Shown here in pieces: positions 36,214-45,727 of a DNA stretch of 64,000 nucleotides. Numbering within the stretch: position 1 is the first letter of the stretch; every line of letters starts with the position of its first letter. A program made the position numbers and the translations under genes. Source of the stretch: Echinicola rosea (GTDB lineage: Bacteria; Bacteroidota; Bacteroidia; Cytophagales; Cyclobacteriaceae). The stretch lies in contig NZ_CP040106.1 of NCBI RefSeq assembly GCF_005281475.1, positions 1,307,501-1,371,500 on the forward strand, in the 5' to 3' direction. Under the pieces are notes generated by a model that ran no database searches, was not told the origin of the DNA, and saw nothing but the letters and a program-made list of their open reading frames with translations.

Positions 36214-36560
36214 ATTATAGTGGGTAAAGATAAAATGCCAGCTATTGCATCGTTGATTCATAATCTTTTGTTCTGCCTGAGGTATTTGACGTTAAGAAAT
36301 CAAAGAAGTGGGCTGGAAAAGGCGCAGGATTGATTGACGTGAGTCGGCACACAAAGCTGGTCTGCTGCTCACATGTAGGAGTTCACCTGCGCGAGTGCTG
36401 GCTTTGATTTTAGCCGAAATCGCTCACCGCAGCGGGTTTTCCACCACGGGCGGATAGGTTTGGGTTACTTTTTTGACCTAACGTAAAAAAGTAACAAGGT
36501 AACAAAGTGATCGTCACGCTATTACTTGGCAAACAAAATAAAAGTTACCCACAGTAAATC
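36214..36560. repeat. Intergenic mosaic repeat downstream of lspA
   Basis: Starts tatagtgggtaaagat and ends cagtaaatcatatagaacctta. Both borders and the word tgaggtatttgacgttaagaaatcaaagaagtgggctgg recur at 62929-63172. The middle (36330-36500) contains gggttacttttttgacctaacgtaaaaaagtaac, a hairpin of the kind the group II intron has invaded at 56538. No gene. 35950-36213 is AT-rich and holds only a short cgtcactgcgaggctta remnant of the 178-bp element. Confidence 0.65.
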
Positions 36561-36570
36561 ATATAGAACC

Positions 36571-37209
36571 TTATTTTTCTTCTATAAATTGACGTTGTAT
36601 TTCGTCTTCTTCCTCTTCCTGGTGAGGTTTGGTATCTTCTGTAAAGAATTTCTTTTGGAATAATAGGATAAATACTACCCCCATAAAGATCGAAGCGTCG
36701 GCAACATTAAATATGGGCCATAACGCCGTATAACTTCCTCCCCACAAGGGTACCCAGTCGGGGATAAAACCCTCCCAAATATCGATATAAAACATATCTA
36801 CTACCTGACCGTGAAACCAAGGCGTGCTGGCATCAAAAGGGGCATTTCCCATCAATACGCCGTAGAAGACGCTGTCCACCAAATTACCGATGGCTCCGCC
36901 CAAAATCATGGCGATACACACGATATAGCCTGGGTGGACCTTTTTCTTGATCAGGTAATAGAGGTAATAACCGATGCCCACCATGGCGACAAGCCTGAAA
37001 GTGGTCAAGATCAGCTTCCCATATTCCGAACCGAGCTGCATGCCGAAGGCCATTCCCGGATTGGTAGTATAATGGAGCTTAAACCAGTCACCGAAAATCT
37101 TGATCTGGCCGGCAGTTCCCATAGCCATATTTGTATCCACGGCCAATTTTACGATTTGGTCGATCAAGATGACCAGTAAGGTAATGCCAAAGTATTTTAA
37201 ATATTTCAT
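36571..37209 (-). CDS. lspA: Lipoprotein signal peptidase II
   Basis: A 212-residue inner-membrane aspartyl peptidase that removes the signal peptide of diacylglyceryl-modified prolipoproteins. Four hydrophobic helices. The family boxes are present: VDTNMAMG, HYTTNPGMAFGM, GGAIGNLVDSVFYG with the first catalytic Asp, and WPIFNVADASIFMG with the second. It is longer than enterobacterial LspA (about 165) because of an inserted loop after the GNLVD box and an acidic cytoplasmic tail (HQEEEEDEIQRQ), both usual in Bacteroidota. It lies 48 bp downstream of ileS, a common gene pairing. Confidence 0.95.
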   Translation of the reverse strand: MKYLKYFGITLLVILIDQIVKLAVDTNMAMGTAGQIKIFGDWFKLHYTTNPGMAFGMQLGSEYGKLILTTFRLVAMVGIGYYLYYLIKKKVHPGYIVCIAMILGGAIGNLVDSVFYGVLMGNAPFDASTPWFHGQVVDMFYIDIWEGFIPDWVPLWGGSYTALWPIFNVADASIFMGVVFILLFQKKFFTEDTKPHQEEEEDEIQRQFIEEK

Positions 37210-37257
37210 TTGCTATAAGTTCAGCGAATCATAATACAATGACCGCACTTGTTTAGT

Positions 37258-40200
37258 TTATACTTTATCTACCTTTACTTTCAGTTCGAAGTCATCCATG
37301 TCCAGCACCGTTCCTTCTTCCACATCTCCATTTACGGAAAGTGATAGGGCTTGTGTTTCGGCCTGGATGTAGGCCGAGAAGTTTTCCAGTGCACTGTCCA
37401 CTTGCTCGCTTAGCTGGGCCACTTTGATGGTGATTTTGTCCTGCACTTCCAGTCCCATGTCCTTTCTCAGGTTTTGGATTCTATTGACCAAATCCCTGGC
37501 GATTCCTTCTTGTTTGAGTTTCTCGGTCAGCGTGACGTCCAGCGCAACGGTGATGCCATTGGCGCTGGCTACAGACCAGCCGGGAATATCCTGAGAGGTA
37601 ATGAGCACCTCATCCAGGGCCAAGCTGGCTTTTTCGCCATCTATGTCGATCTCGATGGAGCCATTCCGTTCCAGTGTGTTGATCTCCTCCTGGCCCCATT
37701 TCCCGATCGCAGCGGCCACCAGCTTCATTTTGGGACCAAAGCGCTTGCCGAGCAGCGGGAAGTTAGGTTTGGCATTTTTCACCAATATCCCTGAAGCATC
37801 ATCGATGTACTCGACACCTTTGATATTAACTTCAGATTTGATCAGTTCTTCCACGTGCTGGATTTGCTGCCTGGTCTTTTCGTTCAGGATAGGAATTAGG
37901 ATCTTTTGTAGAGGTTGACGCACCTTCAGTTTGTCCTTTTTCCTCAGGCTGTGCACCAAAGATGAAATGTCCTGCGCCAATTGCATGCTGGCTTCCAGGT
38001 CTTCATTGATCAGCGCATCGTCCGCTGTCTTCCAGTCGGTCAGGTGTATCGATTCCGGTAAATCCTGTCCTGCTTCTTTTGCACCTTCAGTAAGGTTGGT
38101 AAACATCCAGTCCGCATAAAATGGCGCAAAGGAAGACATCAATTGGCTCAGTGCCATCAGACATTCGTACAATGTCTCATAAGCAGCCTTTTTATCTTGG
38201 TTCATTTCGCCTCTCCAGAAGCGTTTCCTGGCCAGCCTCACATACCAGTTGGACAATTGGTCCACTGTAAAGTTCATAATGGCACGGGTTGCTCTGGTGG
38301 CGTCATAATTGTCCATGGAGCTTTCCACTTCCTTGATCAGTGACTGGAGCTTCGAAACGATCCATCTATCCAGTTCCGGCCTTTCACTTACGGCCTCGGT
38401 TTTGGTAGGATCATAGGTAAATGCATCCAGATTAGCATATAACGCAAAGAAGTTATAGGTATTTTGCAATGTCCCGAAGAACCTGCGCTGCACTTCAGCC
38501 ACCCCTTCCAAGTTAAACTTCAAGTTGTCCCATGGATTGGCATTGGCGAGCATGTACCAGCGGAGAGCATCCGGGCCATATTCTTTGAGGGTTTTGAACG
38601 GATCGACGGCATTGCCAAGGCGTTTGGACATTTTATTGCCATTTTTGTCCAGCACCAAGCCATTGGCAATCACATTTTTGAAGGCCACACTGTCAAAAAG
38701 CATCACCGCAATGGCATGAAGGGTAAAGAACCACCCTCTGGTCTGGTCCACGCCTTCTGCAATATAGTCTGCCGGATAATTGGCTTTGAAGATGTCTTCA
38801 TTTTCGAAAGGGTAATGCCACTGGGCATAGGGCATCGCCCCTGAGTCAAACCAAACATCGATCAGGTCCGGTTCACGGAACATTTTATTGCCTTGGCTGT
38901 CCACCAAGATCACGTCATCCACGTATGGTCGGTGGAGGTCGATCTCTTCTCCTTTAAATGGAGACGCTTTCATAATGCCCTTGGCAATGGATTTTTCGAT
39001 CTCTTCGTTCAGTTCAGCGATGGAGCCGATACATTTGGTTTCGGTAGCATCTTCGTTTCTCCAAACCGGCAACGGCGTGCCCCAGAATCGGGAACGGCTC
39101 AGGTTCCAGTCCACCAGATTTTCCAGCCAGTTGCCAAAGCGGCCGGTTCCAGTGGCTTCCGGTTTCCAGTTGATGGTCTTGTTTAGCTCCACCAAGCGAT
39201 CCTTGCAAGCGGTGGTTTTTACAAACCAGCTTTCGAGTGGATAATATAGCACGGGCATGTCTGTCCTCCAGCAGTGGGGATAACTGTGCTCGTATTTTTC
39301 TACTTTGAACGCTCTATTTTCATTTTTGAGGATAATGGAAATGATCACATCGGTGTTTTTGTATTCCGCGGCATTTTCATCCTCCTTCAGGTAATTCTTC
39401 ACATAGAAATCATCCACCGTATATTCCTTGTGGGCAGTGATTTCGTGCTCCTTCATCTTGGCCAAAAGGTATTCGCCTACAACGGGCAAGAACTTACCTT
39501 TTTTGTCCACTACAGGGATTTCATTGTCCTGTTCGTCCTTGACAAATACACCGGGAACACCTGCTTGTACCAAGGTCCTAAAGTCATCCGCACCGAAAGC
39601 TTTGGCGAGGTGCACGATTCCCGTACCGTCTTCGGTGGTCACATAGTCCGCTGGAATAACAGTATAAGCGGGATGTGGAAGCTTGATGCCCTCAATGGGG
39701 AAAAGCGGTTCGTACTCCATGCCCAGCATGTCGCTCCCCTTGAATTCTTCCACCACTTCGTACGGGATCAATTTGTCCCCGGGCTTGTACTCCTCTAATT
39801 TCAGCTCAGCAGCTTTTTTGTTGAAGAAAGCGCTCATCCTGGCTTTTGCCAAAATTACCGTTTGTGGCTGGAAGGTGTAAGGGTTAAAGGTATTGACTTT
39901 GACATAGTCCAGCTTCTCGCCGACTGCCAATGCAGAATTTGAAGGAAGTGTCCATGGGGTGGTGGTCCAAGCGATGATGTATTCATTTTCGCGGCCTTTT
40001 ACCTTAAACTGCGCTGTGATGGAGGTGTCCTTCACATCACGGTAGCAGCCCGGTTGGTTGAGCTCGTGAGAACTCAGACCTGTACCTGCCGCTGGGGAAT
40101 AGGGCTGGATGGTGTAACCTTTATAAAGGAGGTCTTTATCGTATAACCGCTTCAGCAGGCTCCAAAGCGTCTCGATATATTTTGGGTCAAAGGTGATATA

Positions 40201-40644
40201 GGGATCATCAAGATCAACCCAATAGCCGATCTTTTCGGTCAGGTCATCCCATTCGTCCTTAAACCGCATGACCGTTTCACGGCATTTTTTATTGTATTCT
40301 TCTACAGAAATTTTCTTTCCAATATCCTCTTTGGTGATGCCAAGCTCTTTCTCTACTTGCAGCTCCACCGGCAGACCATGGGTATCCCAGCCGCCCTTAC
40401 GCTTCACTTGGTATCCCTTCAGGGTCTTGTACCGACAAAAAATATCCTTCAGTGTTCTGGCCATCACGTGGTGAATGCCCGGGGTACCGTTTGCTGACGG
40501 GGGGCCTTCAAAAAAGGTAAATGTCTCGGCTCCCTCGCGGTTTTGCACGGACTTTTCAAATACCTTGTTCTCTTGCCAGTACTGCAGGACACTTTCTCCT
40601 ATTCCGGGATAATCTACTTGTTTGAACTCCTGATATTTTTTCAC
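37258..40644 (-). CDS. ileS: Isoleucyl-tRNA synthetase
   Basis: A 1,128-residue class I aminoacyl-tRNA synthetase charging tRNA-Ile. HIGH motif appears as GIHHVMART near residue 56 and KMSKRLGNAVD near residue 671. The editing domain (CP1) lies between about 200 and 400, with TTPWTLPSNSALAVG and GTGIVHLAKAFGADD. The long C-terminal part (GIARDLVNRIQNLRKDMGLEVQDKI) lacks the C-terminal zinc motif of E. coli-type enzymes and matches the eukaryal-like IleRS2 form, usual in Bacteroidota; such enzymes are generally less sensitive to mupirocin. It is the upstream gene of ileS-lspA. The start ATG 40644 fits the family N-terminus (KQVDYPGIGESVLQYW). Confidence 0.96.
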   Translation of the reverse strand: MKKYQEFKQVDYPGIGESVLQYWQENKVFEKSVQNREGAETFTFFEGPPSANGTPGIHHVMARTLKDIFCRYKTLKGYQVKRKGGWDTHGLPVELQVEKELGITKEDIGKKISVEEYNKKCRETVMRFKDEWDDLTEKIGYWVDLDDPYITFDPKYIETLWSLLKRLYDKDLLYKGYTIQPYSPAAGTGLSSHELNQPGCYRDVKDTSITAQFKVKGRENEYIIAWTTTPWTLPSNSALAVGEKLDYVKVNTFNPYTFQPQTVILAKARMSAFFNKKAAELKLEEYKPGDKLIPYEVVEEFKGSDMLGMEYEPLFPIEGIKLPHPAYTVIPADYVTTEDGTGIVHLAKAFGADDFRTLVQAGVPGVFVKDEQDNEIPVVDKKGKFLPVVGEYLLAKMKEHEITAHKEYTVDDFYVKNYLKEDENAAEYKNTDVIISIILKNENRAFKVEKYEHSYPHCWRTDMPVLYYPLESWFVKTTACKDRLVELNKTINWKPEATGTGRFGNWLENLVDWNLSRSRFWGTPLPVWRNEDATETKCIGSIAELNEEIEKSIAKGIMKASPFKGEEIDLHRPYVDDVILVDSQGNKMFREPDLIDVWFDSGAMPYAQWHYPFENEDIFKANYPADYIAEGVDQTRGWFFTLHAIAVMLFDSVAFKNVIANGLVLDKNGNKMSKRLGNAVDPFKTLKEYGPDALRWYMLANANPWDNLKFNLEGVAEVQRRFFGTLQNTYNFFALYANLDAFTYDPTKTEAVSERPELDRWIVSKLQSLIKEVESSMDNYDATRATRAIMNFTVDQLSNWYVRLARKRFWRGEMNQDKKAAYETLYECLMALSQLMSSFAPFYADWMFTNLTEGAKEAGQDLPESIHLTDWKTADDALINEDLEASMQLAQDISSLVHSLRKKDKLKVRQPLQKILIPILNEKTRQQIQHVEELIKSEVNIKGVEYIDDASGILVKNAKPNFPLLGKRFGPKMKLVAAAIGKWGQEEINTLERNGSIEIDIDGEKASLALDEVLITSQDIPGWSVASANGITVALDVTLTEKLKQEGIARDLVNRIQNLRKDMGLEVQDKITIKVAQLSEQVDSALENFSAYIQAETQALSLSVNGDVEEGTVLDMDDFELKVKVDKV

Positions 40645-40966
40645 GATATCTTCCTTATTTCTTCTTGATCAAATGCTTGCCAGCCGGGTATGCCCTTTCG
40701 GAAGGAAAAGCAGTACCTGGCTAATTGTTTCAAAAGCAGGCACAAAGTTAATAGAAAAGTAGGGTTTATGTATGGAGAAAGCTGAAAAACTCACTTTCCC
40801 CTACCTATTCGCAAAAAACACCCTTTCCTTCCTGAAAGTATTTATGCAGAAGATCTCCATTTCAGCCCATTTGATTCTCTTTTATTTAATGGGTTGGGCT
40901 TGGGAAAGGGCACAAAATTCCAGTTATTAGTAAAATTGTTTTACCCCCATTACTACTGCGATTAAC
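40645..40966. other. Divergent intergenic region, ileS / LOG gene
   Basis: A 322-bp gap between divergent genes. It must hold promoters for both ileS (minus) and the LOG-family gene (plus), but I see no perfect TAnnTTTG box. No palindromes of the locus families and no RNA gene could be recognised. Confidence 0.4.
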
Positions 40967-41536
40967 ATGAAAAAAATAACCATCTACTGCGGCTCCAATA
41001 CCGGTAATAATCCTGCCTATAAAAAAGGTGCGATTGCCTTGGCAGAAGAAATGATATTGAGGAAGATGGATTTGGTGTATGGAGCAGGGAAAGTAGGTTT
41101 GATGGGGATTATCGCGGATCACATGCTGAGTGTGGGAAGAAATGTCTATGGCTTCATTCCCCAGAAATTAGTAGATGTGGAAGTCGCCCATCATGGCTGT
41201 ACAGAGCTGACGGTGGTGGAGACCATGCGGGACCGCAAGTGGCTGATGGCTGAGACCGGTGATGGCTTTATCGCCATGCCTGGGGGGATAGGAACACTTG
41301 AGGAGCTTTTTGAGATCATGACCCTCAATCAACTTGCCTATATCCAAAAGCCTTTGGCGCTCTATAACGTGGAGGGGTATTACGATAAATTGATCGAGTT
41401 TCTGAATTTTTCCGCACAAGAGGGGTTCCTCAAACAAGCCCAAATGGACCTGTTGATCATCAGTGATAATCCTGCCGAGATGTTGGACAAAATGGCTGCC
41501 TATCAGCCCAAATTGGTGCCCAAATGGGGTAAATAG
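40967..41536 (+). CDS. LOG-family cytokinin-riboside-5'-monophosphate phosphoribohydrolase
   Basis: A 189-residue Rossmann-fold protein of the LOG (lonely guy) family, TIGR00730 type, which hydrolyses nucleoside 5'-monophosphates to base and ribose 5-phosphate. Motifs: YCGSNTGNNPAY near the N-terminus, VYGAGKVGLMG near residue 42, METMRDRK-like VETMRDRKWLM near 84 and the diagnostic PGGIGTLEEL near 104. Length and layout are normal. It is a single gene, divergent from ileS, and followed by a large repeat region. Its natural substrate in this organism is not shown by the sequence. Confidence 0.92.
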   Translation: MKKITIYCGSNTGNNPAYKKGAIALAEEMILRKMDLVYGAGKVGLMGIIADHMLSVGRNVYGFIPQKLVDVEVAHHGCTELTVVETMRDRKWLMAETGDGFIAMPGGIGTLEELFEIMTLNQLAYIQKPLALYNVEGYYDKLIEFLNFSAQEGFLKQAQMDLLIISDNPAEMLDKMAAYQPKLVPKWGK

Positions 41537-41649
41537 AAATCACGGATCCATGCTCCCTAACCTGGCGGCTATGGGTCACCAGAAGGTTCACCATAGCAAG
41601 ACTATGCCTCAACCTCCAAACAGCCTGATTTTCTTGTAGTTTCAGCTCT

Positions 41650-42320
41650 CATAACGATTCCTAATGCATAAAGCGGGCAATGCCATTTAGTTAGTGTGTA
41701 TCTGGAAAATACAGGTTCTATTTTTTTTCCTTGGGCAGTTATTTTTCTAGCTAAATTCCTAGGTGGTTTTCATCCCTTTACCTTTGTTACTTTTTTGCTT
41801 CAGATCAAAAAAGTAACCCAAAAACCCCGCCGCTACGCCACGGCGCACAGGTGTGCAGCTATTGGGCTAAAATTAAAGCCTACCCCCATGCAGGCAAACT
41901 CCTCCTTTTCTAGCGGCCAACATTCTTTTTGGTCAGCCTTTCGTCAAACAAGCCTGCCTTTTTGCCCGCCCGCTTTTTAATTTCTTAACGTCCAATACCT
42001 GCAAGGCGAATTCAGCTAATAAGTCCCAAAAATGTACCGCTTTTAGGCCGCAGCCATCGGGTGGAAATTAAAATGGGTGACGGATCCACGTCGCAGGGGA
42101 AATCTATGTTCCATTTTAAAGGGCAGACCACCGGCCTAGATTTTTTTCTTTCTTTTTTCATCAATGGCCTGCCCCGAAGGCGTTCGGGGGAAAAAAGGAA
42201 AAGGATAAAATCCACCAAAATGGCCAAAGCCATACAGTTAAAGTCAAATAGAAAAGAAACTCCTAGCAGGTGAAAACAGGGAAATGGCCTTAACTAAACG
42301 GCATTGAAAGCGGGTTTAAA
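41650..42320. mobile_element. Composite non-coding repeat element, copy 2 (intact, with inverted ends)
   Basis: Left end agcgggcaatgccatttagttag (about 41669-41691) and right end cttaactaaacggcattgaaagcggg (about 42289-42314) are imperfect inverted repeats. Inside: GTTACTTTTTTG...CAAAAAAGTAAC (about 41785-41816), a 12-bp inverted repeat that is the empty target of the intron at 56538; part A (41828-42006); and the 129-bp core B (42039-42167). An inserted gcctgccccgaaggcgttcgggg follows core B only in this copy. No ORF is convincing. It looks like a large MITE or an element moved by an unlinked transposase. Confidence 0.75.
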
Positions 42321-42593
42321 AGCGATTTCCCTGGCCTCCTGCAACCGTTTGATTGGGTTTTAGCAGGGAAATGCGGCTAAAACCGAAAACGTTGGATGGG
42401 CAATTTACCACTGGCTTCACCCATGGCTATGAACATGTCGCTCCTCTGGGGCTAGCTTTCGAGTGTAATCTTTCAATGCAGGCCCAACATGCATTTGGTG
42501 CCTTTAGGACGTTGCGGCATTTTTATGTATCGGTGGTTTTTCCATATAAGTAAACTGGCAGCCCCCAACTTTTCCGCTTGATCCGTTAAAAAA

Positions 42594-42626
42594 AGCCAGG
42601 GAGCTAAACGTGTAGCAGCCCTGGCT
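42594..42626 (-). terminator. Intrinsic terminator for the minus-strand GH43 gene
   Basis: AGCCAGGG...CCCTGGCT inverted repeat (42594-42601 and 42619-42626). On the minus strand the right arm is followed by TTTTTTAAC. It lies about 440 bp past the GH43-discoidin gene. The rest of 42321-42877 holds no gene that I can support. Confidence 0.55.
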
Positions 42627-42877
42627 GTTGCGGTTGATTTGATTTTGAATAATATAGTGCATGATGTGTGCCAATCTTTTATAGCTATTTAAAGCAGTAG
42701 CCTTGGCGATTTTTTGGGTATTTTCATGGAATGTTTCCTAAGGTTGAACAGCCCGCCCAAAAGGACAGGCTGTTACAAACACACTTACAATTAACCATAA
42801 CAACCCAAAAAGGGTTCTCTTTAACTCAGTTTATGCATAGGGAACCATTACAGATTGGTAATGCATATTCCGGTTTT

Positions 42878-43057
42878 TATTAACCTGAGCTCGACTTAAT
42901 TTTAGTATAAAAAGCGTCATACGAATCCTTTTTAGGAAGATGTGGGTTGGAAAAGGGTGTGGCAATCCCGAAATACTGAGACTGCCACAGCTTCCACCCG
43001 CTCAGGCCTACCTCTAAGCCTCGCAGTGACGGTTTTATAATCTAACTGAGGTTATTA
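42878..43057. repeat. MITE-like element, copy 3 (variant hairpin)
   Basis: Ends tattaacctgagctcg and ctgaggttatta as in copies 1 and 2, but the central hairpin is gtggcaatcccgaaatactgagactgccac instead of the actcgccgcggcgag form. It ends 10 bp beyond the stop codon of the minus-strand GH43 gene, again directly at a gene end. Confidence 0.85.
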
Positions 43058-43066
43058 GCTTTTGTA

Positions 43067-44902
43067 TCATTCAGTATATAATATTTCGCTTTTCTTCGAA
43101 ATACCATTTTCATCAAATGCCTCTACTTGGTAATAGTAGCTTTGATCGGTATTGAGCGCGCGCAGTTCGTATTCACTTTGGTCGTACATCAGTGCGGAGA
43201 GGTTGAGTTTTTCCTTACTGATTCCCCAATAGATCACATAGCCCGTGGCTCCGTCCACCGGATCCCAGCTGAGGAGGGTATTCCGTCGGTCGCTTTGCCG
43301 CTTCACGGCAAAATTTGAAGGAGTTTCAGGAAGGGCTTCTTGTCCGTTGCCAAATACCCTCAGCTCAGAAATGGCCAAAAACTTATTGGTGCAATAAACG
43401 TGCTCATAGCGAACATATCGTGCTTCCACCGCTTTGTCCAATTCGATATAGCCATGAGGCATGTCGCGTTGGTTATTGGAGTAGTCCGCGACGATTTCCC
43501 AATTGGCACCGTCCAGGGAGGTTTTGATCACAAACTGTTGCCGAAGGGTGTCAGGACGTCCGAAAATCTCACTGTTAAAATCCTGGAAGTTGATCTGCAC
43601 TGCTTTTACATCCATTGGTTTTTCCAAATCCACCTCCACATAGATGGAATCGTTATTGGCCTCAGATACCCAGTAGGACCGTATTTCTTCGTCATTGATC
43701 TGGCTAATGTCAAATTCCCTGATCTGTTCTTGCATATAGCCTCCTTCACTTTCGTCCACCACATTGATATCCATATTGACTTCAGCGGAATTGGTTTTTA
43801 CGGGTTTGTTAAAAGATAGCAGCATCCAGCCTGTAAAGCGGTGCTTGTGCTCCTCCACATCGGTGTCCGGGAGATAATGTGGATAATCCCCGTATGCCGT
43901 GTTCACAAACATCTGTCCATCTTCCTCAAATCCTGCTGGATACATCCCGATCCTGCGTTCAAATTTAAAGTTCACCGAAATGGCCATCGTTGCAAAATGC
44001 CAATGGTTACCGTTATTATCTTCCACCGTGCTGCCATGGCCGGAGCCTTTAAGAAATCCGCCAGGTTTATAGGAAATAGGATTGTAGGGTGCATACGTGA
44101 AAGGTCCAAGGGGACTATCACTGGTATAAACCCCATCTGCATAGACATTCCATTGTGTACCGGGAGCACCGTACTCCAGGTAGTAGGTGTTATTGTGCTT
44201 CACCATCCAAGGCCCTTCGATAAAGGGCTTTAGGTCACTTTTATGATCTTGGCCGAATCGCTCCCAGCCGTGTTTGTCTGGTTCAAGATTAAAGAGGTCC
44301 ACCTGCTCGCCCATTGGGATGAAATAATTCTCAGCATCCAGTTCTATGCCATGAATGGGCCATTTATTGGAGGATTCTTCGTAGAGATAGACTTTGCCGT
44401 CATCATCTACAAAGAGATTGGGATCCTGCACACCACCAGGTACATTGATCACTGCAAAATTCGTTTTCCAATCACCTAAATCAGGATTATCCGTTTCGAT
44501 CACCGCTCCGCGTCCGGATGGATCTCCCAACAGGATGATCTTTCCGTCTTTCACCGCCGCTGCGGGAGCATTTGAACCATTGAAGTACCAGCTTTGGGGG
44601 CGGATAAATTCCCAGTTGCTCATGTCGTCCGATACCCAATAGCCATGCGAACGGGTGACAAAGAGGTAGTATTTGCCCTTAAAATTCACAATGGCCGGAT
44701 CGGCACCGGAGCGATAGGATACATTGTTCCTTGCCCGGTAATGGGACATATAGGTGTAGTCGATATCTATGGGGTTGCAGTACGTCTTAAACCTACGCTC
44801 GGAGACTGCTGGGGCAGAAGGTCTGTTATCCTCCTTTTTGGTCTCAGGAGAACAGGCGGCCAACATCCCAATCGATAATAAAGAAAGTACTATTCTTTTC
44901 AT
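43067..44902 (-). CDS. GH43 lipoprotein with discoidin (CBM32-like) and FN3 domains
   Basis: A 611-residue lipoprotein (lipobox LAACSPE). Residues about 40-360 are a GH43-type five-bladed propeller: SGADPAIVNFKGKYYLF (Asp), GGVQDPNLFVDDDG (Asp) and FIEGPWMVKHNNTYYL (Glu). Residues about 375-520 form an F5/8-type discoidin module (FVIKTSLDGANWEIVADYS... ARYVRYEHVY), and 525-611 a fibronectin type III domain (PSNFAVKRQSDRRNTLLSWDPVDG). It should cleave arabinosyl or xylosyl residues at the cell surface; the substrate is open. It lies alone, 10 kb from the pectin locus and on the other strand, flanked by repeats, so it may have moved or may serve another glycan. Confidence 0.85.
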   Translation of the reverse strand: MKRIVLSLLSIGMLAACSPETKKEDNRPSAPAVSERRFKTYCNPIDIDYTYMSHYRARNNVSYRSGADPAIVNFKGKYYLFVTRSHGYWVSDDMSNWEFIRPQSWYFNGSNAPAAAVKDGKIILLGDPSGRGAVIETDNPDLGDWKTNFAVINVPGGVQDPNLFVDDDGKVYLYEESSNKWPIHGIELDAENYFIPMGEQVDLFNLEPDKHGWERFGQDHKSDLKPFIEGPWMVKHNNTYYLEYGAPGTQWNVYADGVYTSDSPLGPFTYAPYNPISYKPGGFLKGSGHGSTVEDNNGNHWHFATMAISVNFKFERRIGMYPAGFEEDGQMFVNTAYGDYPHYLPDTDVEEHKHRFTGWMLLSFNKPVKTNSAEVNMDINVVDESEGGYMQEQIREFDISQINDEEIRSYWVSEANNDSIYVEVDLEKPMDVKAVQINFQDFNSEIFGRPDTLRQQFVIKTSLDGANWEIVADYSNNQRDMPHGYIELDKAVEARYVRYEHVYCTNKFLAISELRVFGNGQEALPETPSNFAVKRQSDRRNTLLSWDPVDGATGYVIYWGISKEKLNLSALMYDQSEYELRALNTDQSYYYQVEAFDENGISKKSEILYTE

Positions 44903-45530
44903 TTGGTAAGGGTTGGTTTTACTTTTTGGGCTTACAATGTGAATAAATCAGGCTCAGGGAACCATCCATTGAAATTCATGATCAAGGTAGGGCAATCACC
45001 TGACTGTAGGTGGATTTTCAATAGTTTATTGAGAATATCATCGGTTTATTTTAGAAGGTTTTAAGCTTAAAAATCCCGTTTTAATTACATGAGAAAATTA
45101 ACGCACATCGCTATTTTACGAGCTTTAGACCTTGAGGGTCACCATTGAATACTAATGCTGTGGATAATATATAAGGAGCTCTATGTATAATCTGGACTAA
45201 AGGTGGTTTGGTTAAAAGGAGAGTCTCCTTATGTGTTAATAAAATAGGGACCACTCTATCGTCAAGGCACTGATATTTGTAAAAAACTAGTCCATTTGTG
45301 GATAGCACAGACACCAATAAGAATATAAATTTTCAGGAACTTGCGGAAGTTAGCCTTTCGGCTATGCACTGATTCAGCTTGTAGTTTCCATTTGATGGTT
45401 ATGGCCTAGAATGCATTGGCTCTGGCTAATGAAGCTATAAGTGGACGCCCTTCTTATAAGGTTTAACGGCCATTTATCATCCAAAGCTAAGATTTCGCAA
45501 AAATCAGAACGATTTCTAGGCATTTTCCGT
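44903..45530. other. Intergenic region without recognised genes
   Basis: About 630 bp between the GH43 gene (minus) and the feo operon (plus). AT-rich; the small reading frames are not supported. No repeats of the main families were seen. The GH43 promoter should lie within the first 150 bp, but no clear box is visible. Confidence 0.4.
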
Positions 45531-45560
45531 TAATTTTGCAGCAATTTAGATTCAATCTAA
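45531..45560 (+). promoter_or_regulatory. feo promoter -7 box and DtxR-like operator
   Basis: TAATTTTG (45531-45538) fits the Bacteroidota -7 consensus TAnnTTTG, though no TTG is seen at the expected -33. Eight bases later is TTAGATT-C-AATCTAA (45546-45560), a perfect 15-bp palindrome at the expected transcription start. It resembles operators of iron- or manganese-responsive DtxR/IdeR/MntR repressors. Position just upstream of feoA supports iron repression. Confidence 0.65.
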
Positions 45561-45568
45561 TTCAATTA

Positions 45569-45727
45569 ATGACAAATATCGATTTGATATCCAAGGATTC
45601 GGCTTTTGTAAGCGATGCTGAACGTGAGGGTTTCGTGCCTTTAGCTTTCAGGAGGTTTAAGGAATGCGTTTTCTTGGAATTCATCTCGTTGAAGGATACA
45701 CCTAATGCTATAACGCACCAGATATGA
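45569..45727 (+). CDS. Possible 52-residue leader protein coupled to feoA
   Basis: An ATG at 45569, eight bases after the operator palindrome, opens a 52-codon frame (MTNIDLISKD...NAITHQI) whose TGA stop overlaps the feoA ATG as ATGA. That arrangement suggests translational coupling. The peptide has no signal sequence, one Cys, and no family I recognise. It contains an aggagg stretch (cttTCAGGAGGtttaag) inside, which might instead be a ribosome site for a shorter product. It could be a leader peptide, a small Fe-uptake accessory or chance; only the position argues for it. Confidence 0.4.
   Translation: MTNIDLISKDSAFVSDAEREGFVPLAFRRFKECVFLEFISLKDTPNAITHQI

Noticed and set aside
42353..42553. 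66-residue frame after composite element copy 2
   Set aside because: No start context, no domain, lies between repeats and a terminator; looks like intergenic DNA.
44903..45530. Search for tRNA, riboswitch or second promoter in the long gap before feo
   Set aside because: No cloverleaf, riboswitch core or TAnnTTTG box other than the one at 45531 could be recognised by eye.
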